DNA of 64,000 nucleotides from Membranipora membranacea (Eukaryota; Bryozoa; Gymnolaemata; Cheilostomatida; Membraniporidae). Positions 1-11,239 of the stretch are shown here, piece by piece; within the stretch, counting starts at the first letter, position 1, and every line of letters starts with the position of its first letter. Where the stretch lies: contig OU612069.1 of assembly GCA_914767715.1 (NCBI GenBank), positions 13,697,387 to 13,761,386 on the forward strand, read 5' to 3'. A program made the translations under genes and the position numbers. The notes under the pieces were generated by a model. The model did no database searches. It was not told the origin of the DNA and saw only the letters and a list, made by a program, of their open reading frames with translations.

Positions 1-32
1 AAGCCATCACAGCTGGGGTGAATTGGTATTTC

Positions 33-477
33 CTTACCTTACCCTACCCTACCCTACCCTACCCTACCCTACCCTACCCTACCCTACCCTACCCTACCCT
101 ACCCTACCCTACCCTACCCTACCCTACCCTACCCTACCCTACCCTACCCTACCCTACCCTACCCTACCCTTCCCTACCCTACCCTACCCTTCCCTACCCT
201 ACCCTACCCTACCCTTCCCTACCCTACCCTACCCTACCCTACCCTACCCTACCCTACCCTACCCTACCCTACCCTACCCTACCCTACCCTACCCTACCCT
301 ACCCTACCCTACCCTACCCTACCCTACCCTACCCTACCCTACCCTACCCTACCCTACCCTACCCTACCCTACCCTACCCTACCCTACCCTACCCTACCCT
401 ACCCTACCCTACCCTACCCTACCCTACCCTACCCTACCCTACCCTACCCTACCCTACCCTACCCTACCCTACCCTAC
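33..477. repeat. (CCTAC)n pentanucleotide array
   Basis: About 440 bp of CCTAC units, which is TAGGG on the minus strand. The array opens with two CTTAC units and has three TCCCT-type variants near 170-215. The long Thr-Leu-Pro-Tyr reading frames over it are repeat artefacts. The unit resembles the TTAGGG telomere repeat but is one base shorter, and unique sequence lies on both sides, so this is an interstitial satellite rather than a visible telomere end. Confidence 0.95.
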
Positions 478-1444
478 TGTGCCAGTATTACAATCTGTGG
501 TTGTCCACTAATGACTCTCATTTATCTATGTAATCAACGAATCAAATAATAACACTGTACTTCAGTATAGTAGTAGCCTTCCACCCGTCAACATCTAGGG
601 CTCATGCCCGTTCAGCCGACATCTTATTATCCAGACTCAACTATTATATTATGTACTTTATTCTGGACTAATCTTACTATCAATCATCACTATAAATAGC
701 TTCAAGTCAATCTATATAATATTCATGGTGAGTTTTCTTCTGTTATTTATACTTGTCGACTGCGTAACTTTCACTACAAATGTATAATTCTACCGATTGT
801 GACGCTACGTTATTTTGTTTATTCTCAACTCCGTTCTTATTTTCAACGCGTTGTGAGGTTTCCCGATTATTTATTTATATATTATTATCATTGCTGGCCG
901 GCGTTATTATGTAAAGTTCTATCTCGGATTGTTTGAGACTGATTAATTTATTTCTCAGTTTTGTTATATGTACTTGTATTTTTTAACCTGTCGGTGCATA
1001 TATTTAGGATTAATAATTTGTTTTAGGAGCTAATTATGTCGGGGCGCTGCTATATTCGGTTATGATAACAATGTATACCATTATTACCTGTTCTGATTCT
1101 GCCGATGGTGGTTAATACACCAACAATTGTGAGTTTAATATTTGAATGACATTTGACCATTTCCTTTTGTAATACTGTGTACTCATTTTATAAACAGAAT
1201 TCGGATTTCATAATATTGTGGCATATTTTTACCACACAGATTTTGCACCGTTTTTTTTGTTGTTGCCACATTTTAACCGTTCTGACAATTTTAAAGCACA
1301 GATTACTCATACAACATTCATAATGAGATAATTACTATTGCTCCCTATTTTACCATCCATGCTTCTCTTGACTAATAATTTTGTTTGTCATTTCCAGGGT
1401 AAAATTAAATAAAGACTGTTGCGACTATACAATACAACCACCAT
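478..1444. other. AT-rich spacer between two satellites
   Basis: No exon with paired splice sites, no conserved motif and no RNA gene was recognised. The sequence just before 1444 (aataaagactgttgcg, then a C/A-rich stretch) could be the 3' end of a retroelement leading into the next array, but I could not identify a family. Confidence 0.5.
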
Positions 1445-2465
1445 CCTTACCTTACCTCACCTCACATTACCTCACATTACCTCACCTCACATTACCTCAC
1501 ATTACCTCACCTCACCTCACCTCACCTCACCTCACCTCACCTCACCTCACCTCACCTCACCTCACCTCACCTCACCTCACCTCACCTCACCTCACCTCAC
1601 CTCACCTCACCTCACCTCACCTCACCTCACCTCACCTCACCTCACCTCACCTCACCTCACCTCACCTCACCTCACCTCACCTCACCTCACCTCACCTCAC
1701 CTCACCTCACCTCACCTCACCTCACCTCACCTCACCTCACCTCACCTCACCTCACCTCACCTCACCTCACCTCACCTCACCTCACCTCACCTCACCTCAC
1801 CTCACCTCACCTCACCTCACCTCACCTCACCTCACCTCACCTCACCTCACCTCACCTCACCTCACCTCACCTCACCTCACCTCACCTCACCTCACCTCAC
1901 CTCACCTCACCTCACCTCACCTCACCTCACCTCACCTCACCTCACCTCACCTCACCTCACCTCACCTCACCTCACCTCACCTCACCTCACCTCACCTCAC
2001 CTCACCTCACCTCACCTCACCTCACCTCACCTCACCTCACCTCACCTCACCTCACCTCACCTCACCTCACCTCACCTCACCTCACCTCACCTCACCTCAC
2101 CTCACCTCACCTCACCTCACCTCACCTCACCTCACCTCACCTCACCTCACCTCACCTCACCTCACCTCACCTCACCTCACCTCACCTCACCTCACCTCAC
2201 CTCACCTCACCTCACCTCACCTCACCTCACCTCACCTCACCTCACCTCACCTCACCTCACCTCACCTCACCTCACCTCACCTCACCTCACCTCACCTCAC
2301 CTCACCTCACCTCACCTCACCTCACCTCACCTCACCTCACCTCACCTCACCTCACCTCACCTCACCTCACCTCACCTCACCTCACCTCACCTCACCTCAC
2401 CTCACCTCACCTCACCTCACCTCACCTCACCTCACCTCACCTCACCTCACCTCACCTCACCTTAC
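1445..2465. repeat. (CTCAC)n pentanucleotide array, about 955 bp uninterrupted
   Basis: The array begins with two CTTAC units, passes through mixed CTCAC/ATTAC units, then runs as perfect CTCAC from about 1506 to 2460 (roughly 191 copies), and closes with CTTAC. The Thr-Ser-Pro-His-Leu open frames of more than 360 codons are shadows of the repeat and have no start context or splice sites supporting a gene. The complete absence of interruptions suggests recent expansion or an assembly consensus effect. Confidence 0.95.
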
Positions 2466-3810
2466 CGTAGATCTGAAAAATGTGATAGATTGTGTCCTCC
2501 GCTTCACTAAATGATTAAGATGATATATTTCTTGTTTGACAAATGACATAAAGCTATGGATACAGCACAAATTCCTGAATATGATGTGAAAACTAATATG
2601 AAGTGCTTTCAATTAGATCTTTTTTTTGCGCCATGAGAGAGCTTAAATATTTCACCATAATGCAGCATCCTAAACAGGGCAATGACAATTAGATCACATT
2701 AGAAGATCTCATTGATTGCTAACGTTTGTCCAATGAGTTTGTATCAAATTACACACTGCTGTTTCCAGTCCATTTCCAGTGCAAGACTTGATGCAGATTT
2801 TTACTGGGATGTGGGATCGGACTACCTAATATTGGCGGGAGTTATGTTTCCATTTGAGATGAGTGGATAGCTTCAGATCAGACATTCCAGTAAATACTGG
2901 ATGATGCTTGAGCGAAATTTTGTGGTCGACAGAGAGTCTTACAATCTGTTTCAATGAGACCTCCTGGGGAACTGTGTTGGATCACTTTGATCAGAACACT
3001 TGCGCTTTTAGTTTTCTGATTGGACAAATTATTTCCAAAGTATTGGTGTTTTGTCATCAAGACCTTTGGCTATTTAATTGTGAGACGCTTTGTGGAACTC
3101 CCTGAGCAAACCTTCAGTATATTAGAAAGCCTGGTAAGCGCAAGGGTGGATGTCTTTTGTCTGGTTGTCTTTTCATCTCACGGTTTAATTCCCATAGAAA
3201 ATCAAACTGTTACCAAATAAGTTCTAACAGTGAATTTATATTACTAACAATAGATAAAGAGTGCTTATTGTTAAAGTTTGTTTATTACAAAGGATTTCAA
3301 CAATAAGCTTATTCGCTGGTTAATAAATAAATAAATCAATAATAAATCAATAAATGATTTATAGGCATTTATTGAAGGAGAGGCACTCAATAAAACCTGG
3401 TCGTGATAAAACCTTCTTGAGTTAATTTTGGACCCCTTAACTAATAGCTCTATTATTGGCTAAAAATAATTTTTAGTGCCATTTCATTCGAATGCACGCC
3501 TAGTAAATAATGTGGTCACCTTGACAACAGACGTCTATTGACAGGCGAATAAGCTTAATGATTTCAGTCTTATAAAAAAAACATCAAAACATTTTACATG
3601 TAATCACAGGACTTTCTAAACCAAAAAGTTGTGCAAAGGCTAATTTCTCATAACATTAGCTGCGATACATGAATTAATCGTACCCCTGCAAGCCATTAAA
3701 AAGTGCGGCCAAATAAGACTAAGTGTAGAAAAACAGAATAGAAGTCGACCAATAATGTGACATTTGGTGTCAAACAAATAGCTAGGTCAAAAAATACCAC
3801 TAGTGATAAT
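2466..3810. other. intergenic, no supported gene
   Basis: Only short overlapping frames occur on both strands around 2880-3220. One plus-strand stretch (about 3020-3131) ends at a donor-like CTG/GTAAGC, but it has no recognisable motif and no partner exon. An A/T-rich (AATAAATC)n-like tract lies at 3320-3360. Confidence 0.5.
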
Positions 3811-4717
3811 CTAGATATTAACCTTGATGGTACCCGCGATACCAGCCCTACACACAGGACATTGAGGCATAGATGCAGCGCACTGAACACAGCAGACAAG
3901 ATGTGAACAAGGTAAGAATATTATCCCGACTACTCCATCAAGGCAGACCTTACATCTCAGCTTTGAGGCTGCGTTCTCAAACAGCTGCCGATTACTGTAG
4001 TCTGAATCCTGCACATCTGTAAAAAAGGACACAAATAAGTCAGCGATTTCGGAGGGCTGTACAACCTGATTGGAGATTATCAAGATGATTGACTAACTTC
4101 AATAAGATCCCAAAGTATAAGCAGCCCACATCATCGCAGGGGAATAAGAAGACATAAAATCACTGCTATGTCGTTGCATAAAATAAAAATTAACACAAAG
4201 TTTCTGCTGGTCACCACATTCATTATCAAACAGAGTCGTAGCCCTTTGAGAATATAATATGATTGTACACGAAAAAGAAAAGAAAAGACAAAAGGTTTGT
4301 CATCAACTATGTGACAAGGCAAGTATCAGGCGTGATTCCTGATGTTTAGCCTATGCCCTTTTACTAGTGTTGACAAAGGCCATGTTCGAAGTATGGCTCA
4401 GCCAAAGGACTTGTACTTCAATTCTAAAGTACCACAATGCCGTGATGAATTAGGGGTCTAGTAGCGTTTGGTAGGCATATATCAGATCAGATATTAACAC
4501 ATGAAAGGAGGCCCCCAAGCTATTTATCGTAACAAAATCAATCACTGTATTAGAAAACTTCTATTCTAGTAGGCAGTAGGGCTTAACATTCAACTAAACT
4601 AACTAAACTCAATCCACCACACACACATATCCAATATCTAGACATCAGTGATCCTTACTTACCAGTAGTCTCAGAGTTATGAGTATCCCAATTTCCACTA
4701 TTCACTCCGTCCATCAT
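3811..4717 (-). CDS. RING-only protein with IAP-type C3HC4 finger
   Basis: Two coding exons on the minus strand, 4717-4663 and 4016-3811, joined in phase 1 across a GTAAGT/TTTTTTACAG intron, give 86 aa. Residues 1-38 are polar and acidic. The RING ligands are C40, C43, C55, H57, C61, C64, C71 and C74, with the spacing C-x2-C-x11-C-x-H-x3-C-x2-C-x6-C-x2-C. The PCSHLVCCVQC core and the short hydrophobic C-terminal tail match the RING of inhibitor-of-apoptosis proteins and related E3 ubiquitin ligases, which recruit E2 enzymes and dimerise through that tail. No BIR, UBA or other substrate domain is present in the exons found. The predicted role is ubiquitin transfer or competition with a full-length ligase; the role is inference, the fold is well supported. 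Further upstream exons cannot be excluded. Confidence 0.82.
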
Positions 4718-6697
4718 GTTACCGTATGCTAATAATTGTGTCAATGTAGTGCCGACTTCTTCATTCAATCAATACTCTACTATTACTACGCTTAGTTCGA
4801 ATCTACTGTATTAATACTGCGGCAATTATTAGCTTATCTATTTAGCCTGTGGTCGAGCTTGAATGCTTAACCTGTTTTCGGGTGGCATTATAGCCTTCCC
4901 ATGAGGAAGTAGATTTAAGAAAGCTCTGGAAAGTTTTCATCATTTGGAAATTCCAGTCATACATAATGAATTATACAATCTATAACGATTCATTCATGCG
5001 GTCATCACCGGATGTTATCCAAAAGATGCATGACCATGATTTTCCTGCTCATATGTTTACTGTTTATGTAAGCCAGATTTTCCTGCTTTGGGGATGCCAC
5101 TTCTAATGTGATAACCAATGATATAACGCTGTTTGTACAAATTACTCATCTCCCAATTGTGTGGTTTTTCCATCATCATTGATAATAAGCAATGTAGATT
5201 CCCATAGTCCCATATTCCCTATGCCTACCCTGGCGTCAGCCTCGGTGTGGCAGCTCACTCACTCTATTGTGACACGTATAGATGACCACTGTAATGACCA
5301 TGTCTCAACAAATACCTGGCAACTTCCTAACTCTCATCAACCGAAATTACTACTCAACACCGAAGGTGTAGAATTGGATCAGTCTGCTCCGCAGACAGGG
5401 CCGGGGCATTTTGTCCGTCGGGCTCCCGGGTTCACAAACCCTATGCCTACCCTGGCGCAAGCCTAGGTGTGGTATCTCGCATACTTCAACACTATCGAGC
5501 TTGTCAGATCTTCAAATCCGTTACTTGAACATTTCAATAATAGGCAGTAGCCCTCATATTTTCCGTGTTATTTTATTTAATATTCAGTGTAACGTCTTTT
5601 CTGTTATACCTGTATATATGTTTATTCATTCATTCATGTAACATGTAAGACGCCATTCATTCATGTAACATGTAAGACGCCATTGCCCTACCATATACAT
5701 GCCACACTGTACGCCTGGCTTACTCACAAAAGTGTATAATATAACTATAGCAGTCAAAACTAGTCAAGGTACACAACAAAATATTAATCCCTTGAAGTTA
5801 TTCATAAATTTTGCAATTCCGTGATTGAACGCATAACTGATCTATCTGTACATCATACGACTTAAACAAGGTGACGAATGAGGTCACCACACATATCCAC
5901 GTCATACAAGCATAGTATTGTCGGAGTGCCAACGTAGGGTACTCCTACTCAGGAGCTAAGTAGCATTGACACGGAGTCTTTGAAAATGGTGCAAGCCGGT
6001 AATGACCTCCAATAGCGAATAGCGATATATGTTAAATCTTAGTCATAATGTAAAATAATATTAATAACCAGATCATTGTAAAGACAATCATGGATTGCTG
6101 CAATCCATACACTCTATAATACTCATTTTTGTTGTGTGCCTTCCAAAACCTCATTAAATTATTTTTATAAGCTCCGTCTGGGAATGTGTGTGGTAGCGCA
6201 GCTGGACGTTCTGAAGTATAAATATCCCTTGTGTTTTTCCATGTGAACCAAAATGTTCTAAGCTCAACAGCATGCCTGCAAATATAGGCACTTTATTTTT
6301 CCTTCTTTTCTGCGTTCTTTAAGCAATAAAGATTTAACTAACTAACTTACTCCCAGAGAGGCACAGTCTTAGCTCCCACCCAAAGATAGTGTAAAACTGT
6401 CAATGTGAACTAACCATGTAGATCTTAGATTAAACTTGATTGATGTGTGTTTTGCTCACAGTTCCTTTTTAACCTCCAAGGTTGTCTGCTCATGATCTGA
6501 AAGGGGACAACTCTGTGACTAAGGCTACGAGGCTTTTATTGGCAGTCTGTGTCAATTTAATCAGAAAACATTTTTCAATAATAGTCCAAGACACAAATGA
6601 CATTCAAGGCTGTAATAAACCCCTCACCAAAACCACCCTCTGATATTCTGTACGGAATAACTATCAATGAAACGATACTACTTAGCAAATTTGCAGT
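4718..6697. other. intergenic with short duplications
   Basis: No gene is supported. A motif of the form CCTATGCCTACCCTGGCG occurs twice (near 5219 and 5440), each followed by a GGTGTGG stretch, so a degraded dispersed repeat is likely. A 27-bp unit containing CATGTAACATGTAAGACG is tandemly duplicated at about 5630-5682. Confidence 0.5.
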
Positions 6698-6996
6698 CGC
6701 CTCAAAAACTGACTTCGAATGTTTGTATCAATCTGATTTTTTATGGTGATTTTATTGACTGCATCAAAGACCAAAAATATTTTTTTCGGCACAAAGCACC
6801 TTTTTGATGATACTTTAAGGAGTTAAGTTTTGCTTTACAAGCTATTTATGATACTATAATAGAAATCTAAAAATACGCACTATTTGGAAACGGTCATACT
6901 CAGAGCATTGAAAACTGGTGTTATGTGATGGGAGGGTCAATACAAAGTCACCATAAAAAAATCAGATCAATACGAACATCCGAAGCCAGTTTCTTA
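6698..6996. mobile_element. foldback element with about 55-bp arms
   Basis: The left arm (about 6702-6758) contains TTCGAATGTTTGTATCAATC followed by TGATTTTTTATGGTGA. The right arm (about 6936-6996) is its reverse complement with a few mismatches. The roughly 180-bp spacer has no coding signal. A minus-strand frame of 112 codons (7300-6962) ends inside the right arm; it resembles no family I know and may be a chance frame or a transposon remnant. Target-site duplications were not clear. Confidence 0.7.
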
Positions 6997-7300
6997 TGCA
7001 GCAGTTATTTACTGGTGATATAAGGGTATTGCAACCATTGCTGGCGGCATCTCGACTATTTATGATAGCAGACCCAAGTAAACTTGTAGATCCACTAATT
7101 ATCACAGGCTCTTTCAGATTTAAAACGTTTTGCAACCATATCATAATTCTTTGATCACTTTCCCTTTTACCGGCAACTTTTTTGGCAATTAGCGGCCTAT
7201 TGTGCAACTTAGTGTCAGGTACAATACTACCATTGTGATCAGTGTGAGAAACTGTATCAGTATGTAGAATGTAGTATACAGATAGAAGACAACTTCTCAT

Positions 7301-9640
7301 ACGATGTCCAATAATACAAGGCTACCGCCCCCCCCCCCCAAAAAGTAGCCGCGTTACAAGGCTAGATAGCACGTACACCACATGATCCTTAAAGCAGAAC
7401 CCATCCTATGAAAATTTTGGCAATTAAAAACTGACGTTATACTGATATATATCAGTAGGATGGCTTCCGGTAATGACTTGGCAATACACTAGATAGCTGA
7501 CTCATTTCTGTTGATGCGCACTTGATTGTTTCCTACATTTCATTCTAAGAACACATCATATCTGGTTATCTCCAACAAGGGTTGGATTTAAATCCAGTCA
7601 ACCCAGATTTAAAGAACGCTTTGTATATGGAGCTCACCATTTTCTTCTTTATCCCTCAATGCTGAAGAAAAGCTTACACAATTTAGTACTTGCCTCTATG
7701 ATATTTATGCACATCCACACCAATTGCCATGCTAGGTATTTGTCTGGTTTTCCAGTCTTCCCCTCAGTCCAAGGGTTGAATCAGTCACTGTCGAGAAGCG
7801 CCGGCAAATTTGGATTGAGATTTTCATATTATGTATCTAAGCTAGTATGATCAAAGATTTGATCTTGGCTGGTCTTACATAGCCCTGGCTGATTATTAAG
7901 AGCATAACAGAATTCCGTATTTGTGGAAGACGATAAAAAGCGCATCAATTCTCTTATTGTGTGGGTGAGTCGCTCAGAGATCCTTATCAAGATGGTTATC
8001 TTAATGACTTTCTTGTTTTAAAGGTTCACATGCCAATGTCCGTGACAGTTCAGTGACATGTGGAATGGTTCATCTTAATTTAGATGCTGTATAAAAGATT
8101 AAATAATGTGATGTGCTTGATGTAGCTCTATTAAAGTGGTGTGATTTGTTGTAAATGATGTGGATGTGGTTAAATAACAAGATTTATTGAAGATGTGTGG
8201 CAATGTGGAAATTTTTTTAATTAAGAGGAGGAAATGTCCCAGGTTATTTGCCTGCCAAAGAGAAAGGCATGTAGAGTACATAAAACCCAGAGGTGACATT
8301 ATGACTGTGATAATTTATGGTTATTTGATTGATTTCCTCAAAACACATATCAGGAGATATATACACCCAAGGGTACTGGGGGCTGGAACAACCCATCATG
8401 AAAGCTTTTCCAGTTGAACTCAAATAGGTTGAAGGCGCTAATGAACAATCCCACTAATAAATATGATGAGTCATGCATGCCCTTGCATACCGCTAGATCA
8501 TTCGACTCACCTACAGCCGACCACAGTGGAAGCATAGCCCTTACATGACCCATTGCTTGAACCCAAACTTGATCAGTGATAATAGAGCCTATACATAAAC
8601 TTTTTCGTAGGGTGGTGAAAACACTTATTTAGCAGGTGCAAATAGCTGAATCTTTTTGAAGACATTGTTTATCTATATAGAATCTTGAAATTTTGGTTGA
8701 TGTTGTTTGGTTCAGTTGTAAAATTGTATGATTGTCAAATGGAAAACTCTTACAAACTGACAGTAACTGTGATAGGCCCGCTGTATTTCACAAGGTTGCT
8801 AATGCATCCATCTGATCATCAAAATATTTTGGGTAAGTTTAGTTTTGTAGAGTACCTTCATGTAAGATATAATACACTCTTCCCATCAACAATTCAACTC
8901 AATGTGACAAAAACATAGCTGAATAAACAATGAGCAAAGGAAATATCACAAATTAATGGCCTGCCAAAGACAAGCAATGATATTATATGGCCATGATAAA
9001 GAACTGAGAGTTATGCAAAGTCACAAAACTTATCCAAAGATTTATGGCTTTAAGTTCCTCTTCCCACAATACAAGGATTTATTCATGTTGTGCACTGTAA
9101 CATTAGACAGGGTTGAATAAGCCCGTTTATGATTAAATCTCATATCTCTCTGCTCAGATGCACATGTAACTCTGTAGCTGGTTTTGGATGGTGGAAGTTG
9201 ACAGTGGCTTATCTTAGCTGTGGCTAGGAAGGGGTATAAGCCAGTGATAAATTTAATACATAACTGTATTTATCGAAGCAATATGAAGATACTGGAACAG
9301 GCTTCCGAATATTCCAATTTCAGTATGCGTAACATAATATCAAAATTGGGTCTTTGAGATAAGGCTTTGTTAGCTGTTTCCCCTCATTTATGGATGCAGG
9401 AGAACCCCAAGAAGAAGCCTAATAAATCCGCCCCTGGTTTGAGATCGGCAGATCTGAAGAAATGAGATGAAGAAAATCATCAAAATCATCAACAAAAATG
9501 AGTCAGCTATCCAATGAATTACAATGATATAACCGGCGGCCAAAAACCTTTATCAGAGCTTCCCATCTTTGGCACCTTTATGATGTTATATAGTTGCTAT
9601 GACTAAGCAGATATTGATGATAGTGCCGCTGTCCCTACCC
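7301..9640. other. intergenic, no supported gene
   Basis: A run of 14 C occurs near 7327-7340. Several frames of 60-77 codons on both strands lack splice or start context. Two copies of GCCTGCCAAAGA (near 8250 and 8960) hint at a degraded repeat. Nothing else is recognised before the TATA box at 9648. Confidence 0.5.
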
Positions 9641-9647
9641 TCAGAAG

Positions 9648-9654
9648 TATAAAA
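9648..9654 (+). promoter_or_regulatory. TATA box of the Gly/Tyr-rich secreted protein gene
   Basis: TATAAAA stands about 85 bp before a good donor (AC/GTAAGT at 9739), which fits a short untranslated first exon starting near 9680. It lies upstream of the secreted-protein coding exons on the same strand. Confidence 0.6.
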
Positions 9655-10093
9655 GACAGCACGCTGCAAGCAGGAGTCATTCAGTGTTCTGATCAGTACT
9701 CAGTATTCATCACAGCTTCAATCCTATCAGAACTTCACGTAAGTAATACTCTATATTATTGAATTGAACTTTATACAATTATTACAATGAATTTTATCTA
9801 GATTATTGTCAAAGAAATCATTTACCAACAAGACTTTATCTATATTGGCTTATGATTCAGATCAAATATTTGATAGAGGCAGCCAGGAACAAAAGCTTTT
9901 TTGTTGTTGTAAAATTTGCGGTGAATTTCATGAGTCTTTAGGAAACCAAACTCAACTGATCTGATGTTTCGGTTTAATGTAATATTCAAAAAAACAATCT
10001 TATAGCATTCAAACTATTATATTTAAAACATACAAATACAAAACCTCATCAAGATGGACTTGATGATGATATCAATTACGGTGAATAATCTAG

Positions 10094-10377
10094 CTTAAAC
10101 CACTGCTGACACAGCTGGGCTTCATGATGACATATGTTGAGGTTGACCAATCAGGTTGGATCTCAGCTAGATTTTCAAGGCACCGGATTGGTCAACCTCA
10201 ACATATGTCGTCACCAATGGTGGATAGCTGGGGAAGAAGATACTCCTCACATTTTGAGAGCTCATATAACTCCATTCAAAGCTACTGGCTAGATGTTTTG
10301 ATGCCACAACTCTCTATTTAAATTTTTGACTGGTGGCTATGCTGGGCAAAGCCCAGCTGTGGCAGCAGTGGTTTAAG
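10094..10377. mobile_element. MITE with 30-bp terminal inverted repeats
   Basis: The termini CTTAAACCACTGCTG...AGCTGGGCTT and their reverse complement match at 29 of 30 positions. A second, nested inverted repeat (about 10128-10155 and 10182-10209, containing CATATGTTGAGGTTGACC) lies inside. The element sits in the 5'UTR intron of the Gly/Tyr-rich gene. No clear target-site duplication was seen. The 65-codon frame across it is not a gene. Confidence 0.75.
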
Positions 10378-10448
10378 TCAATTCCGTTTATTGTATTATA
10401 AATTATTTTTTATTCATTATTATTACTTATTTGTTTCAGAATCTCATC

Positions 10449-11239
10449 ATGAAGGTCTTGGCTGTCCTTGCTGCTATCTGTCTAGCTCTTGCCTCTGGGT
10501 CATGGAGTTCAAGCTGCTTTTGTGGTCTTATCCTCAATAGATCTAGAAATAGATCATGTTGCGGTTATTGATGGCCTAGCATAAAACGACTGTTATAAGC
10601 CCATTCATTAAAGCATACCGTGTCAATCTCCAATATTACAGTAACAGCTTCAATCAGGCAGTTACTTATGATAAAGTTGTGTCAGATTTACGTGGTAAAA
10701 AAATGTAATGCTTCGAATATGACATAACTTTATCATAGATAACTGCCTGACTGAAACATGCATTGGTCTTGGGTAGTCTTTTAGTTTATTTATGTAATCT
10801 GCCCAACTAAAGTTTTGTATTTGCCATAATTACCCGGAAGACTTCAGATTTGCGAAGCACAGCCCCCATCAGTTCTTATTTTCTGGAAATAAATTAACAT
10901 GAGAAAAAAAGATTTCTAATATCGTAACTGTAATACTGTAACCATTGTTTATGCAGTTCTCCGTATTACGGTGGATACCCACATGACAGCAACTATGGCT
11001 ATGGAAAAGGATACGGCGGACATCTGAGCAAAGGATACGGATACAACACCAGAAACCAGAACAAAGGATATGGATACAACAGAGGATACGACAACAAAGG
11101 ATACGGATACAACAGAGGATACGACAACAAAGGATATGGATACAATAGAGGATACGACAACAAAGGATACGGATACAACACCAGAAACCAGAACAAAGGA
11201 TACGGATACAACACCAGAAACCAGAACAAAGGATACTGA
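10449..11239 (+). CDS. secreted Gly/Tyr/Asn-rich repeat protein
   Basis: The model has a 5'UTR exon (about 9680-9738), coding exons 10440-10498 (ATG at 10449) and 10957-11278, and a 3' exon from 11639 with AATAAA at 11781. The coding junction is phase 2 (GG/GTCATG donor, TTATGCAG acceptor) and yields 110 aa. Residues 1-17 (MKVLAVLAAICLALASG) are a clear signal peptide. The mature part is SPYYGGYPHDSN, then units of the form KGYGYN followed by TRNQN or RGYDN, repeated six times. Such low-complexity Tyr/Gly chains occur in secreted structural proteins, cuticle or adhesive proteins and some antimicrobial peptides; which of these applies is unknown. The stop is a TGA inside a repeat unit where all earlier units have GGA, so the C terminus may be a recent truncation. 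The donor is weak, and retention of this intron would give a different peptide. Confidence 0.75.
10640..10760. mobile_element. short palindromic MITE in the coding intron
   Basis: Arms containing CAGGCAGTTACTTATGATAA and its near-complement TTTATCATAGATAACTGCCTG flank a loop of about 40 bp. It lies in the intron between the signal-peptide exon and the repeat exon of the Gly/Tyr-rich gene, where an RNA hairpin could affect use of the weak donor. Confidence 0.65.

Noticed and set aside
18-533. Open frames of Thr-Leu-Pro-Tyr repeats
   Set aside because: They only translate the (CCTAC)n satellite; a 5-bp unit is open in all frames and there is no gene context.
1381-2514. Open frame of 377 codons rich in Thr-Ser-Pro-His-Leu
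   Set aside because: It is the (CTCAC)n satellite read through; no stop can arise in a perfect stop-free pentamer.
6962-7300. 112-codon minus-strand frame
   Set aside because: It ends within a foldback arm and shows no recognisable domain.
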